Source: Afipia sp. Root123D2
GTDB lineage: Bacteria > Pseudomonadota > Alphaproteobacteria > Rhizobiales > Xanthobacteraceae
Reading direction: 5' to 3'
Length of the DNA stretch: 64,000 nucleotides
NCBI RefSeq assembly: GCF_001425835.1
Contig: NZ_LMDP01000002.1
Location: forward strand, 466,828 to 530,827
Positions 26,497 through 36,346 of the stretch are shown here, one piece after another. The translations under genes and the position numbers were made by a program. The notes beneath the pieces are model-generated. The model ran no database searches, had not been told where the DNA came from, and worked only from the letters and a program-made list of their open reading frames with translations. Position 1 is the first letter of the stretch, and the number at the start of each line of letters is the position of its first letter.

Positions 26497-28659
26497 TCAG
26501 TTGGTTGGTTGTCCGAGGCGGAACGCGTTCTCGACAATCCGCAAACCGACATCGCCTTCCAGCGACATCAATGACTCGGGGTGAAACTGTACGCCGCCGA
26601 CCGGCAGCGTCTTGTGTTCGATCGCCATCGCGATGCCGTCCTCGGTACTGGCCGTCACCTCAAGCACATCGGGCATACCCTTGCGGTCGACATAGAGCGA
26701 ATGATAGCGGCCGATGACGATTTCGTTCGGCAGGCTGCGCATCAGCGTGCCGCCGCGGACCTGCACCCGCGACGGACGGCCATGCGCCGGCTGTTCGAGC
26801 TGGCCGAGATGGCCGCCGAAATATTCGCCGATCGCCTGCACGCCGAGGCAAACGCCGAACACCGGAAGCTTCTTCTTGAGCGCCGCATCGATAAAATTGG
26901 CGATGCCGAAATCCTCCGGCCGGCCGGGACCGGGCGACAGCACCAGCAGATCGTACTTGTTCTTTTCCAGCACATCGAGCGCGTGGGTGTGCCGGGTCAC
27001 GCTGACATCGGCGCCAACCTGACGGAAGTAATCCGCCAGCATGTGCACGAAGGAATCGTCATGATCGATCAGCAGCACCTTTTTGCCGGAGCCGGTCGAA
27101 TCCGGCGCGAAGGCCGACAGCGGCTTCGGCGGATCGCCGCGCAGCGCCTGAAACAGCGCCGCTGCCTTGGTCTGACATTCCTTCTCTTCGGCGACCGGAT
27201 CTGAATCGAACAGCAGCGTCGCGCCGACACGAACTTCGGCAAGGCCGTCCTTCATGCGGATGGTGCGGATCGTGAGGCCGGTGTTGATGCTGCCGTCGAA
27301 ACCGACATAGCCCAGCGCGCCGGCGTACCAGCGCCGCGACGAGCGCTCGTTGTCCTCGACGAACTGCATCGCCCACAATTTCGGCGCGCCCGTCACTGTC
27401 ACCGCCCAGCAGTGGGTCAGGAAGCCGTCAAGCGCGTCGAAGCCCGGACGCAACATGCCCTCGACGTGGTCGACGGTATGAAACAGCTTTGAATAGGTCT
27501 CGATCTGCCGCCGCGCCAGCACCTTGATCGAACCCGGCACACAGACGCGCGCCTTGTCGTTGCGGTCGACGTCGGTGCACATGTTGAGCTCGAACTCATC
27601 TTTCTGCGAGTTCAGCAGCTCCTGAATCTGCTTGGCGTCGCCGATAGCGTCGGCGCCGCGTGCAATCGTACCGGAAATCGGACAGGTCTCGACCCGCCGC
27701 CCGTCCGAGCGCACGAACATTTCCGGCGACGCTGAGACGAGGAATTCACCCTCGCCGAGATTGATCAACGCGCCGTAAGGCGACGGATTGATCCGGCACA
27801 GACGCTGGAACACTTCCGCCGGTGTGCGCTCGCATGGCTCCGCGAACAATTGTCCCGGCACCGCCTCGAACAGATCGCCGCGCGCGAACGCCTTGCGCGC
27901 ATTCTCCACCGTCGCCTGATAGACGCCGGGCGCATGATCGGCGAAACCCTGGCGCGGCGTTTTGGCGTAGACGCTATCCGGCGTCTCGCGATCGAGCCCC
28001 TTCGTCGATACGCCATTAAAGGCAAAATCGTAGCTCAGGATGACGCCGCGTCCGGTCGCGCGGTCATAGGCCAGGATGCGATCGGGAATATAGAGCACGA
28101 TGTCGCGCTGGTCATCTTCGCGGGCGCGCTTCTGCTTCAGATCTTCGATCTGGAACACCAGATCGTAGGCGAACGCACCGTAAAGGCCGAGCATCGGATC
28201 GTTCGACGATCCCAGCGCGGCAATGATGTCGCGCACCAGCGACATGATCGAGGCGCGCCGCGTGCGCTGGTCTTCCTCGACTGGCGCAGCACCACGAACA
28301 ATATGGCCCGTGATCTCGGTCGGCGTCGTCCCGGTGATAGTCACACAGGGCTCGTTCAGGGTGGCGGCAAGGAACGCCACCAGCACCTTGCCGCGCGTAT
28401 TCAGCGCGGAGATGGTGAAACTGGTCTCGCGCGATTCCAGCCGCAGCGGCGGATCGGCAAATCCGAGATCGAAGCTCTCGTAGCGCCCCGGCACGGTGGT
28501 ACCCGACGACAGCACCACGCCGCGGCGGCTGTCGAGCCGCTCGATCAGCTTGTCGAGCGCGGCGCCACCGGTAAAAGCTTCGGCCGTGCGCGACACATCG
28601 AGGCCGCGCGCAGTGCGATAATCCTCATGCGGGGGAAGCGAAAAAACCGTCCTGTTCAT
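26497..28659 (-). CDS. trpE(G): Fused anthranilate synthase TrpE(G)
   Basis: A 720-residue single polypeptide carrying both anthranilate synthase subunits, as in rhizobia. Residues ~1-510 are component I, with chorismate-binding motifs ([60 protein letters not shown]). Residues ~525-720 are a class I glutamine amidotransferase: [11 protein letters not shown], catalytic Cys in [13 protein letters not shown], and GVQFHPES with the His-Glu pair. It makes anthranilate from chorismate and glutamine, the first step of Trp synthesis. ATG 28659 follows AGAGGATC. It is controlled by the upstream attenuator (28714-28857). Confidence 0.96.
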   Translation of the reverse strand: MNRTVFSLPPHEDYRTARGLDVSRTAEAFTGGAALDKLIERLDSRRGVVLSSGTTVPGRYESFDLGFADPPLRLESRETSFTISALNTRGKVLVAFLAATLNEPCVTITGTTPTEITGHIVRGAAPVEEDQRTRRASIMSLVRDIIAALGSSNDPMLGLYGAFAYDLVFQIEDLKQKRAREDDQRDIVLYIPDRILAYDRATGRGVILSYDFAFNGVSTKGLDRETPDSVYAKTPRQGFADHAPGVYQATVENARKAFARGDLFEAVPGQLFAEPCERTPAEVFQRLCRINPSPYGALINLGEGEFLVSASPEMFVRSDGRRVETCPISGTIARGADAIGDAKQIQELLNSQKDEFELNMCTDVDRNDKARVCVPGSIKVLARRQIETYSKLFHTVDHVEGMLRPGFDALDGFLTHCWAVTVTGAPKLWAMQFVEDNERSSRRWYAGALGYVGFDGSINTGLTIRTIRMKDGLAEVRVGATLLFDSDPVAEEKECQTKAAALFQALRGDPPKPLSAFAPDSTGSGKKVLLIDHDDSFVHMLADYFRQVGADVSVTRHTHALDVLEKNKYDLLVLSPGPGRPEDFGIANFIDAALKKKLPVFGVCLGVQAIGEYFGGHLGQLEQPAHGRPSRVQVRGGTLMRSLPNEIVIGRYHSLYVDRKGMPDVLEVTASTEDGIAMAIEHKTLPVGGVQFHPESLMSLEGDVGLRIVENAFRLGQPTN

Positions 28660-28701
28660 CTGATCCTCTTACGAAACTTGGGTGAGGAACGCCACACAGG
28701 A

Positions 28702-28739
28702 CAAACAAGCAAAAGGCCGTCGCTCTGCGATGACGGCCT
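28702..28739 (-). terminator. trp attenuator terminator
   Basis: Read on the minus strand, AGGCCGTC (28739-28732) pairs with GACGGCCT (28721-28714) across a 10-base loop, followed by TTTTGCTTGT. It is an intrinsic terminator between the leader peptide and trpE(G). A competing hairpin (ACCTCCTGAAGGT with flanking GGCC, about 28767-28791) just after the Trp codons fits the 1:2 or antiterminator arms. Confidence 0.8.
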
Positions 28740-28776
28740 CGACGATTGCTGAGAAATGGAATCGCACCGGCCACCT

Positions 28777-28821
28777 TCAGGAGGTGGGCCACCAGAGTCG
28801 CGCTGGGCGGGCGATAATCAT
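28777..28821 (-). CDS. trpL: trp leader peptide
   Basis: A 14-residue ORF, MIIARPARLWWPTS, with two adjacent Trp codons at positions 10-11 (28794-28789). It lies 117 bases upstream of trpE(G), just ahead of the alternative hairpins and terminator. Ribosome stalling at the Trp codons when charged tRNA-Trp is scarce should prevent the terminator at 28714-28739. The start codon is at or within one base of the predicted transcription start, as in Sinorhizobium trpL, where the peptide and the released attenuator RNA (rnTrpL) also act in trans. Whether they do so here is unknown. Confidence 0.8.
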   Translation of the reverse strand: MIIARPARLWWPTS

Positions 28822-28828
28822 GGCGGGC

Positions 28829-28857
28829 AAATCATCACCCGGCGAGTGTGATGTCAA
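28829..28857 (-). promoter_or_regulatory. Promoter of trpL-trpE(G)
   Basis: A perfect -35 TTGACA (28857-28852) is spaced 17 bases from TGATTT (28834-28829), a weak -10. Initiation about seven bases on would start the RNA at or next to the trpL ATG at 28821. The rest of the 336-base gap (28660-28995) is the leader, plus about 130 bases before the PEBP gene that presumably hold its promoter. Confidence 0.6.
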
Positions 28858-28995
28858 GGGACTTCGCGGCCCGGACAAGCGGTGTTTTGCACATTCCTGC
28901 AAATGCCATCCTGCAAAGACCTTATCCAAGGCCCATGTCCGTTGCGCCCGGGCCGATCCGGATTAAACTGCGCCCGGTTCACTGTCGGGAGAGAA

Positions 28996-29496
28996 ATGAT
29001 GACGTTTGCAGTCACAAGCAGCAGCTTCAAGGATGGCGACTATCTGGGCAAGGACCACATTCTGTCGTCGGATTTCGGCTTCGGCTGTGCAGGCGGCAAC
29101 AAGTCCCCCCAATTGAGCTGGTCAGGCGCACCCGCCGGCACCAAGAGTTTCGCCGTGACCTGCTATGACCCCGATGCGCCCACCGGCAGCGGCTTCTGGC
29201 ACTGGGTCGCGATCAACATACCACCCTCGGTGACCGAGCTTGCGCTCGGCGCCGGCAGCGCGGGCGGTACCCTGCCCGCAGGCACCTTGCAGACGCGTAC
29301 CGATTTCGGCGCGCCGGGCTATGGCGGCCCCTGCCCGCCGGAAGGGGATCATCCGCATCGCTATCTGTTCACCGTCCATGCGGTCGGGATCGACAAACTC
29401 AGCGCGACCGCCGACACCTCGGCGGCGGTGATCGGTTTTCAGCTTCATTTCAACACGCTGGCGAAAGCCGCGATCATGGGGCTGTTCAAGCGCTGA
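28996..29496 (+). CDS. YbhB/YbcL-family (PEBP/Raf kinase inhibitor-like) protein
   Basis: A 166-residue protein of the bacterial PEBP family: SPQLSWSGAPAGTKSFAVTCYDPDAPTGSGFWHWVAINIP (residues ~40-80, the ligand-site DPDAP and HW), then FGAPGYGGPCPPEGDHPHRYLFTVHAVG (~115-140, GxxHRY motif). Length matches YbhB. Function in bacteria is unclear; it binds phospholipid-like or small anions in relatives. ATG 28996 follows GGGAGAGA. It is divergent from trpE(G) and ends at a strong bidirectional terminator. Confidence 0.9.
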   Translation: MMTFAVTSSSFKDGDYLGKDHILSSDFGFGCAGGNKSPQLSWSGAPAGTKSFAVTCYDPDAPTGSGFWHWVAINIPPSVTELALGAGSAGGTLPAGTLQTRTDFGAPGYGGPCPPEGDHPHRYLFTVHAVGIDKLSATADTSAAVIGFQLHFNTLAKAAIMGLFKR

Positions 29497-29517
29497 GGCG
29501 AAAGCACCGGCAAACAC

Positions 29518-29544
29518 AAAAGGCTCCCGCGCGGGAGCCTTTTT
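29518..29544. terminator. Bidirectional intrinsic terminator
   Basis: AGGCTCCCGCGCGGGAGCCT (29521-29540) is a perfect 20-base palindrome, flanked by AAA on the left and TTTT on the right, so it can end transcription from both the PEBP gene and the convergent flavin monooxygenase gene. A 15-base tandem repeat (TTCAATTCCAGATCG, period 16) follows at 29543-29573. Confidence 0.85.
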
Positions 29545-29586
29545 CAATTCCAGATCGGTTCAATTCCAGATCGATTTCTCTCCAAG

Positions 29587-30864
29587 TCAGCGCAACCGCG
29601 CGATGGCCTTCTGCAAATCCCGCTTGTATTGCAGGAAATCGACGAAGATGCCGTGATCGCCGCGACTTTTGTCGACGGGCGCCGAATGCCACGCTGTGAT
29701 CTCGCGGCGGAACGTCTCCGCCGCGCTCCGTTTGTCGTCCTTCGCCTTGAGATAGGCCGCAATCAGATCAGTCTGCAGCGCGCGGCCGGGCCAGCCGACA
29801 CCTGCCCCCTCAAGCAGACCGGCGACGAACAGGCCGTTATCCTTCGCGGGAAAGACATTCAGGAACAGCTTCGGTGCGCGCCTGTCGCGCTGCCAGTCGA
29901 GCGGATCGAGATCAGCGAGAAACGGAAACGTGATCTCATAGCCGGTCGCAAGCAGCACCAGATCCACCTCATCTTCGCGACCGTCGGCAAATACGACGCT
30001 ATTGCCGCGAAATTCCTTGATCGGCTTGCGCAAGGCGACATCGCCCTGCCCTAGATGCTGCAGCACCAGCGAATTGACGATCGGTGTCCTGTCGTAAAGA
30101 CGATGCGTCGGCTTCGGCAATCCGAAGCGTTCCGGCGGGCCGACCAGAAAGCGCAGGATCGGCTCATGCAGCCACGAACGCAGGTTTTTCGGAATCACGA
30201 AACGCTTCGGCTTGTGGTTGCCCTCGTCGGCGGGCTTTCCGGCCAGAAATTTCGGCACGAAGTAATTGCCGCCGCGCACGCTCCACAGCACCTGCTTGGC
30301 GCGATGAATGGCATCGACGACGATGTCGCAGCCGGTGTTGCCCATGCCGACCACCAGCACGCGCTTGCCCTCGAAAATATCCGCGGTCTTGTAGTTCTTG
30401 GCGTGCATCACCGTGCCACTGAAATCGCCGGGGATTTTCGGCAGCAGCGGATCGCTGAGATGACCGTTGGCGATGATGACGTTGGTGTAATCGTGCGACG
30501 AACCATCGCTGAACGTTGCGCGCCAGCCTTGGCCCTGCGGTTCGAGTGCACGCACCTCGGTGTTGAAGCGCACCAGCGGATAGAGGTCGAAGTGTTTCGC
30601 GAACGCCTTGAAATATTCGCCGACCTGAACGTGGCTCGGATAAGCCGGCCAGTCCTCCGGCATCGGAAAATCAGCAAACGCCGTGGTGCGCTTCGACGAG
30701 ATCAGATGGGTCGAGGCATAGACCGCGCTCGGCGGCGCGCCATAGAGCCACTGGCCGCCGACATCGGCGTTGCGCTCGACGGCTTCGACCGGCAAGCCCG
30801 CCTCCTTGAGGCTTTTCACTGCCGCCAGACCCGCAGGCCCCATGCCGATGACCAGCGTCGTCAT
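29587..30864 (-). CDS. Flavin-containing monooxygenase (FMO/BVMO-like)
   Basis: A 425-residue class B flavoprotein monooxygenase. VIGMGPAGLAAVKSLKEAG (residues ~4-22) binds FAD and VLVVGMGNTGCDIV (~166-179) binds NADPH. The FMO fingerprint (FxGxxxHxxxY/F) appears as FSGTVMHAKNYKTADIF, and LLATGYEITFPFL (~325) is the ATGY motif. The reaction could be N-, S- or Baeyer-Villiger oxidation. It overlaps the epimerase gene by ATGA at 30861-30864, so it is the last gene of a coupled three-gene operon. Substrate unknown. Confidence 0.87.
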   Translation of the reverse strand: MTTLVIGMGPAGLAAVKSLKEAGLPVEAVERNADVGGQWLYGAPPSAVYASTHLISSKRTTAFADFPMPEDWPAYPSHVQVGEYFKAFAKHFDLYPLVRFNTEVRALEPQGQGWRATFSDGSSHDYTNVIIANGHLSDPLLPKIPGDFSGTVMHAKNYKTADIFEGKRVLVVGMGNTGCDIVVDAIHRAKQVLWSVRGGNYFVPKFLAGKPADEGNHKPKRFVIPKNLRSWLHEPILRFLVGPPERFGLPKPTHRLYDRTPIVNSLVLQHLGQGDVALRKPIKEFRGNSVVFADGREDEVDLVLLATGYEITFPFLADLDPLDWQRDRRAPKLFLNVFPAKDNGLFVAGLLEGAGVGWPGRALQTDLIAAYLKAKDDKRSAAETFRREITAWHSAPVDKSRGDHGIFVDFLQYKRDLQKAIARLR

Positions 30865-31838
30865 GCGTCCAGCTCCGGGCGGCCGGCGCGATAGCGCTCG
30901 AACACTTCAAGCGCATTGAATTGGGGCGTGAAGCCGAATTCGGTTTTCAATTTGTGATTGGCCAGCACCGGCCGATACTGGATGAACTTGACGTGCCCCG
31001 GCCCGAGCCTGGTGAGGCGCAGCGATTTCAGCAGCCACAACGCGGCTTTGAGCAATCCCGGCGGGATCGGCAGATAGAGCTTGTGGTTGAGGCCCGCGAT
31101 TTCGCGCAGGCTCAACATGCCGTCGCTGGACAGATTGTAGATGCCGGGCTTCGGTTGCCGCACCGCCTGCACCAGCGCCGCGACGACATCGCTGTCGGCG
31201 ATCAGGGAGAACGGCGTCGGAGTGCCGGTCAGCCCCATCACCACCGGGCGCTCGAACATTGCGGTGATCTGGTTGTTGGTCGTCGGTCCCAGTACCGTGC
31301 ATGGCCGGAACACGGTCTGCGCCAGATGCGGATGAAGGTCGTGCCACTCGGCCAGCATTTCCTCGACCTCGCGCTTGTTGCGCGCATAAGGGAAATCGAC
31401 GTTGCCGCGCAGCGGATCGTCCTCGTTCAGCGGCACCGGGTTGTCGGCGTGGTAGCCGTAAGCCGCGCCGCTTGACGTGACGATGACATGCTCGACGCCG
31501 GACTCGAGTGACGCCTCCAGCACGTTCTTGGTACCAAGCACGTCGATTTCCCAATCGCGCTGCGGATCGCCGCCGACGGCGACGACCGAGGCCAGATGCA
31601 CCACCGTGCGCGGCTTGTAGCGAGCGAAAATCTCTTTGAGCACCGGATCGCGGATGTCAGCCGTCACATAGGTCACGCCCGCGAGACGATCCTGCGGCGC
31701 GACCTTGCGTACATCGAGCGCAACGACGCGTTCGTGCCCCTCGCCCTCGCGCGCCAGTTCGGCGACCAGCGCGCTGCCGATGAAGCCGGCCGCACCGGTG
31801 ACCAGAACGCCGCCGTTGAGGGTCTCGATCGCGTTCAT
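30861..31838 (-). CDS. NAD-dependent epimerase/dehydratase-family protein
   Basis: A 325-residue extended SDR. It has VLVTGAAGFIGSALVAEL (residues ~11-28), the strand motif HLASVVA (~88), and the catalytic set TSSGAAYGY...YARNKREVE (Tyr-x3-Lys near 156). It may be a sugar-nucleotide epimerase or, given its neighbours, a 3-beta-hydroxysteroid-type dehydrogenase; sequence alone cannot decide. It starts at ATG 31838, overlapping the stop of the BASS gene (ATGA), and its own stop overlaps the next start in the same way. Confidence 0.82.
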   Translation of the reverse strand: MNAIETLNGGVLVTGAAGFIGSALVAELAREGEGHERVVALDVRKVAPQDRLAGVTYVTADIRDPVLKEIFARYKPRTVVHLASVVAVGGDPQRDWEIDVLGTKNVLEASLESGVEHVIVTSSGAAYGYHADNPVPLNEDDPLRGNVDFPYARNKREVEEMLAEWHDLHPHLAQTVFRPCTVLGPTTNNQITAMFERPVVMGLTGTPTPFSLIADSDVVAALVQAVRQPKPGIYNLSSDGMLSLREIAGLNHKLYLPIPPGLLKAALWLLKSLRLTRLGPGHVKFIQYRPVLANHKLKTEFGFTPQFNALEVFERYRAGRPELDA

Positions 31839-32776
31839 GCTGCCGTGTCCGACATTGTCTTGTGCAATTTGGGATCGGGATCGCGGCGTTTCCACCATGC
31901 CGCCAGTGCCCATCCGGAAATCAGGTGCCAGACACCCCATCCCGCCGCAACCAGTGCCGCGCCGCCAAGGCCGTCGAACTGATTGAGGATCAGCGCTAGG
32001 CCGAGACCGGAATTGTGCATGCTGACTTCAACAGTCAGCGCACGGGTATCGTAGTCGCTCAATCGCAGCACGCGGGCGACGCCCCAGCCGATGCCGATCG
32101 CGATCAGGTTATGCAGCACGACGAACGGCAGCGCCGATCGCAGGAACACGCTCAAATAGCGGGCATTGGAGAGCGTCGCACCGGCAATGAACACCACGAG
32201 AAACAGGAACGACATGATTTGCAGCGGCCGTCGCAGCTTGTCGGCGAGCCGCGGCCAGTAGCGCACCGTCGCCATGCCCGCGATCATCGGCAGGCCGAGG
32301 ATCAGCACAATCGAGCCGAGAAACGACACCGGCTCGATGCTGACCTGCCGCAACAGCGCCGCGGTGGCGGGATTGAGCGAGGCCCAGAACAGGATGTTGA
32401 GCGGCGTGGTCACCACCGCCAGCATGCTCGATATCCCGGTCATGCTGACCGACAGCGCGGTGTTGCCCCTCGCCATATGGGTGATGAGGTTGGAGATGTT
32501 GCCGCCGGGACAGGCCGCCACCACCATCATGCCGAGCGCGATGCTGGGCTGCGGCTTGAGCAGCATGGTGATCGCCCATGTCACGGCGGGGAGGATCAGC
32601 AACTGCCCGACGAGACCGGAGATCGGCGCCAGCGGCTTGCTGAACACCTCGACGAAGTCATCCACCCGCAGATCGAGCGCGACGCCGTAGATGATCAGCG
32701 CCAGCACGCCGCCGAGCACCAGTTGCCCGGTCGGATTGATGTTCAGAAGAATATCGTCGACCGGTCCGCCCGCCAT
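31835..32776 (-). CDS. Bile acid:Na+ symporter (BASS)-family transporter
   Basis: A 313-residue membrane protein with about ten helices of the BASS/ASBT fold. The crossover-region pattern ACPGGNISNLITHMARGNTALSVSMT (residues ~90-115, helix IV) and EVSMHNSGLGLALIL (~250-265, helix IX) carry Na+-site-like Asn/Ser/Gly residues. The family takes up organic anions, bile acids, pantothenate or pyruvate-type solutes. It is first in a three-gene operon with an epimerase/dehydrogenase and an FMO, which suggests import and oxidation of one organic compound. A 150-base gap with a terminator separates it from fbcH. Confidence 0.85.
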   Translation of the reverse strand: MAGGPVDDILLNINPTGQLVLGGVLALIIYGVALDLRVDDFVEVFSKPLAPISGLVGQLLILPAVTWAITMLLKPQPSIALGMMVVAACPGGNISNLITHMARGNTALSVSMTGISSMLAVVTTPLNILFWASLNPATAALLRQVSIEPVSFLGSIVLILGLPMIAGMATVRYWPRLADKLRRPLQIMSFLFLVVFIAGATLSNARYLSVFLRSALPFVVLHNLIAIGIGWGVARVLRLSDYDTRALTVEVSMHNSGLGLALILNQFDGLGGAALVAAGWGVWHLISGWALAAWWKRRDPDPKLHKTMSDTAA

Positions 32777-32881
32777 TGCCCCGCCCCCGCTACCGCAAGG
32801 TTAAGGCATGAACCGAAAAAGAAGAAAGCAGTTTTGGCGGGCGCACTACAGTCCCGCTGCACAGAGGCCCGGCGACAGCAA

Positions 32882-32903
32882 AAAGGCCCCGAAACGGGCC
32901 TTT
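32882..32903 (-). terminator. Intrinsic terminator of the fbcFH transcript
   Basis: AAAGGCCC (32882-32889) pairs with GGGCCTTT (32896-32903) over loop CGAAAC. On the minus strand the stem is followed by further T (AAAA at 32880-32884 on the plus strand). It lies 25 bases after the fbcH stop. Confidence 0.8.
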
Positions 32904-32927
32904 CGCAAATCGTCGATGCCTGACGGA

Positions 32928-34991
32928 TCAATGAGCGTTGGCCCAGACCTTCTTCTTCGTGAAGTACAGAAGAAGCGACAGGGCGATCAGGAACACCATC
33001 ACCTGCAGACCAAGCCGCTTGCGCGCCTCGAGATGCGGCTCGGCGGTCCACATCAGGAACGCCGAGACGTCCTGCGCGTACTGCTTCACCGTCGCCGGCG
33101 AACCGTCATCGTAGGTCACCTGACCGTCGCTGAGCGGCGGCGGCATCTTGATGGCGTGGCCGGGGAAGATCTTGTTGTAGTGCGAGCCTTCCGGCAGCGT
33201 GAAGCCGGCTGGCGCCTTTTCCTCGTAGCCCTGCAGTAGCGCGTCGATGTAGTTCGGGCCCTTCTCCTGGAACTGCGTGAAGGCGTCGAACACGAACTGC
33301 GGGAAACCGCGCTCATAGCCGCGCGCCTTGGCGATCAGCGACAGGTCCGGCGGATGCGCGCCGCCGTTGGAGGCTCGTGCGGCCTGCTCGTTCGGGAATG
33401 GCGACGGGAAGTAGTCCGCCGGCCGGCCGGCGCGCTCGAACATCTCACCCTTGTCGTTCGGGCCGTCCTGGACCTTGTAGTCCGAGGCGAATGCCGCCGC
33501 CTGCGCCGCCGAATAGCCAGGGCCGCCGGGATCGGCGAGGTTGCGGAAAGCCACCAGCTCCAGCGAGTGGCACGCCGAGCAGACTTCCTTGTAGACCTTG
33601 AGGCCGCGCTGCAACTGCGCCTGGTCGAACTTTCCGAACGGGCCGGCGAACGACCAGTTCAGCGACGGTGGCTTGGCGCCGTGGTCAGCCGCGCTGGCGT
33701 TGTTCATGCCGCCGAGCATCAGCGTTCCACCGACCGCGAGCGCGATCAGAGCCGACACCACCGGCTTGCCCGATTTGGCCAGCACGTCTTCGGCGATCGA
33801 GTTCGGCAGCGGCCGCGCCTTCTCGATCCGGCTGAGCAGCGGCAGCACGATCAGGAAATACGCGAAATAGCAGAACGTCAGGATGCGTCCGGCGATCACG
33901 TAGATGCCTTCCGGCGGCTGGGCGCCGAGATAGCCGAGGCCGATACACACGACGACGAAAATCCAGAAGAACTGCTTGGCGAGCGGACGATACTTCGACG
34001 AGCGGGTCTTGGCGCTGTCGAGCCACGGCAGGAACGCCAGCACGACGATCGCACCGAACATCGCGATGACGCCGCCGAGCTTGCTCGGGATCGAACGCAG
34101 GATCGCGTAGAACGGCAGGTAGTACCATTCAGGGACGATGTGCGCCGGGGTCACGGCCGGGTTGGCCTGGATGTAGTTGTCCGGATCGCCGAGGTAGTTC
34201 GGGATGTAGAAAATGAACCAGGCGAAGAACAGCAGGAAGCAGGACATGCCGAAGGCGTCCTTGAGGGTCGCGTACGGCGTGAACGGCACGGTGTCCTTCT
34301 CGGTCTTCGGTTCGACGCCGGCCGGATTGTTCTGGCCCGCGACGTGCAGCGCCCAGACGTGCAGGACGACGACGCCCGCGATCACGAACGGCAGCAGGTA
34401 GTGCAGAGAGAAGAAGCGGTTCAGCGTCGGGTTGCCGACCGAATAGCCGCCCCATAGCAGCGTCACGATGCTGTCGCCGACCCACGGAATGGCCGAGAAC
34501 AGGTTGGTGATGACGGTGGCGCCCCAGAAGCTCATCTGGCCCCACGGCAGCACGTAGCCCATGAAGCCGGTTGCCATCATCAGCAGGTAAATGATGACGC
34601 CGAGAATCCAGAGAACCTCGCGCGGCTCCTTGTACGACCCGTAATAGAGGCCGCGGAACATGTGGATGTAGACGGCGATGAAGAACATCGACGCGCCGTT
34701 GGAGTGGATGTAGCGCAGCAGCCAGCCGTAGTTGACGTCGCGGACGATCAGTTCAACCGACTTGAAGGCCAAGTCGACATGCGGCGTGTAGTGCATCGCG
34801 AGGATGACGCCGGTGATGATCTGCACCACGAGCATCATCGAAAGGATGGCGCCGAACGTCCACCAGTAGTTGAGATTGCGCGGCGTCGGATAGGCGACGA
34901 ACGATGAATGAATCAGGCCGCCGATGGGCAGGCGCCGCTCGATCCACTTCAAGGCTGGATTTTGCGGGTTGTAGTTGGATGGTCCGCTCAT
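32928..34991 (-). CDS. fbcH: Cytochrome b/c1 polyprotein of the bc1 complex
   Basis: A 687-residue fusion. Residues ~1-405 are cytochrome b (eight helices; haem ligands in the [11 protein letters not shown] and VLHVWALH regions; the Qo motif [13 protein letters not shown]). A signal-like hydrophobic stretch ending NNASAAD (~410-432) is the expected leader of cytochrome c1. The rest is c1, with CSACH haem attachment (near 469), the Met ligand in the [10 protein letters not shown] region and a C-terminal anchor. In Bradyrhizobium the same arrangement is cleaved after export into b and c1. It follows the Rieske gene after 33 bases in one operon. Quinol oxidation to cytochrome c. Confidence 0.96.
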   Translation of the reverse strand: MSGPSNYNPQNPALKWIERRLPIGGLIHSSFVAYPTPRNLNYWWTFGAILSMMLVVQIITGVILAMHYTPHVDLAFKSVELIVRDVNYGWLLRYIHSNGASMFFIAVYIHMFRGLYYGSYKEPREVLWILGVIIYLLMMATGFMGYVLPWGQMSFWGATVITNLFSAIPWVGDSIVTLLWGGYSVGNPTLNRFFSLHYLLPFVIAGVVVLHVWALHVAGQNNPAGVEPKTEKDTVPFTPYATLKDAFGMSCFLLFFAWFIFYIPNYLGDPDNYIQANPAVTPAHIVPEWYYLPFYAILRSIPSKLGGVIAMFGAIVVLAFLPWLDSAKTRSSKYRPLAKQFFWIFVVVCIGLGYLGAQPPEGIYVIAGRILTFCYFAYFLIVLPLLSRIEKARPLPNSIAEDVLAKSGKPVVSALIALAVGGTLMLGGMNNASAADHGAKPPSLNWSFAGPFGKFDQAQLQRGLKVYKEVCSACHSLELVAFRNLADPGGPGYSAAQAAAFASDYKVQDGPNDKGEMFERAGRPADYFPSPFPNEQAARASNGGAHPPDLSLIAKARGYERGFPQFVFDAFTQFQEKGPNYIDALLQGYEEKAPAGFTLPEGSHYNKIFPGHAIKMPPPLSDGQVTYDDGSPATVKQYAQDVSAFLMWTAEPHLEARKRLGLQVMVFLIALSLLLYFTKKKVWANAH

Positions 34992-35024
34992 GATGCGATC
35001 CTGAAAATATGAAGGCGACTGGCG

Positions 35025-35552
35025 TCAGCCGATTTTGATCTTGGTGTCGGAGGTGAAGGCGTAAGGCGGCACAGCCAGGTTGAGCGGCGCGGGCCCCTGA
35101 CGGATGCGGCCGGACGAGTCGTACTGCGAGCCGTGGCACGGGCAGAAGAAGCCGTCGTAATTGCCTTCATGCGCGATCGGGATGCAGCCGAGGTGGGTGC
35201 AGATGCCGATCACCACCAGCCACTGGTCGTGGCCTTCCTTGACGCGGGCCTGATCGGTCTGCGGATCGGGCAGGCTCGACACGTTGACCGCGCGCGCCTC
35301 TTCGATCTGCTTCTTGGTGCGGTTCATGATGTAGATCGGCTTGCCGCGCCAGAACACCTTGATGTCCTGTCCTTCGGCGATCGGCGCGAGATCGACATCG
35401 ATCGGCGCACCGGCCGCGATGGTCGAGGCGTCCGGGTTCATCTGGGAGATCAGCGGCCAGGCCACAGCCGCCGCGCCAACTGCGGCGACGGCTCCGGTGG
35501 CGACATAAAGGAAATCACGGCGTGTCGGATCAGCCGAGGAGGAGGACGTCAC
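35025..35552 (-). CDS. fbcF: Ubiquinol-cytochrome c reductase Rieske iron-sulfur subunit
   Basis: A 175-residue Rieske protein. The N-terminus has a twin-arginine motif (TRRDFLY) and a single uncleaved membrane helix (~15-38). Cluster motifs are CTHLGC (near 128) and CPCHGS (~147), supplying Cys and His ligands and the disulfide. The start is a GTG at 35552 preceded by GGAAAGGG at proper distance; longer readings lack a site. It is the first gene of the fbcF-fbcH operon. The 275-base divergent gap to trmL (35553-35827) holds a direct repeat GATCTA (35691, 35702) and no clear promoter. Confidence 0.95.
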   Translation of the reverse strand: MTSSSSADPTRRDFLYVATGAVAAVGAAAVAWPLISQMNPDASTIAAGAPIDVDLAPIAEGQDIKVFWRGKPIYIMNRTKKQIEEARAVNVSSLPDPQTDQARVKEGHDQWLVVIGICTHLGCIPIAHEGNYDGFFCPCHGSQYDSSGRIRQGPAPLNLAVPPYAFTSDTKIKIG

Positions 35553-35827
35553 TTGAAAACCCTTTCCGAACTGCAGCCGAGGCGGCCTCCCCGGGGGTAC
35601 GCTCTGGAAGCGCCCGGTTCGACCGCCGGTCCCGCGAGCCTCGCGGTGGCAGAAACGATCACTTGTCCTACTCAACCGGGCGGAACATGCGATCTAGAAT
35701 CGATCTATTGGCACCCTTGCCGGAAGAGCGCAAGCCCGCTATCGGCTCTCTTTCGTGCGACGCGCAAAAACCACACAAGGCAAAGATTTTTCGCGACATT
35801 TTGCCGGGTCGAAAGGGCCGTTCCGGA

Positions 35828-36319
35828 ATGCGTATTGCTCTCTTCCAGCCGGATATTCCACAGAATACCGGAACGATTCTCAGGCTCTGCGCATGCCTGG
35901 GCGTCGAGGCCCACATCATCGAGCCGGCGGGTTTTCCGGTCAGCGACCGGCATTTTCGCCGGGCTGGAATGGACTACCTCGATCATGTGACAATCTCCCG
36001 CCATGACTCCTGGACCAGGTTCGAGGAATGGCGGGCTGGCGACGGTGGGCGGCTCATCGTATTTCCGACAAAAGCGGCCCGTTCCTACCTCGATCACAGC
36101 TATCAGGACGACGATATCCTGCTGTTCGGGCGTGAAAGCGCAGGCGTGACGGCGGAGGTGGTGGAAGCCGCCGACCAGCGGCTGGTCATTCCCATCGTAC
36201 CCGGTATGCGCTCGCTCAATGTGGCCATGACGGTGGCCATGGCGCTAGGTGAGGCCTTGCGGCAGACCGGCGGGGCGACAGGCAACGCCAGCGGACTCCG
36301 CCACAACGCGGTAAAATAA
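35828..36319 (+). CDS. trmL: tRNA (cytidine/uridine-34-2'-O)-methyltransferase
   Basis: TrmL methylates the wobble ribose of tRNA-Leu. The 163-residue SPOUT protein opens with RIALFQPDIPQNTGTILRLCACLG and has the knot motifs DDILLFGRESAGV (residues ~97-109) and VIPIVPGMRSLNVAMTVAMALGEALRQ (~125-150). All three conserved SPOUT blocks are present and length is normal. ATG 35828 is the only start that leads straight into the conserved MRIALFQP; only a weak site precedes it. It runs into queE after 27 bases. Confidence 0.94.
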   Translation: MRIALFQPDIPQNTGTILRLCACLGVEAHIIEPAGFPVSDRHFRRAGMDYLDHVTISRHDSWTRFEEWRAGDGGRLIVFPTKAARSYLDHSYQDDDILLFGRESAGVTAEVVEAADQRLVIPIVPGMRSLNVAMTVAMALGEALRQTGGATGNASGLRHNAVK

Positions 36320-36346
36320 TCCCGAAACACCTGCGGGGACGGACGA

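Noticed and set aside
29543-29573. Tandem repeat TTCAATTCCAGATCG x2 after the PEBP terminator
   Set aside because: Real but only two short copies; most likely a local slippage duplication without function.
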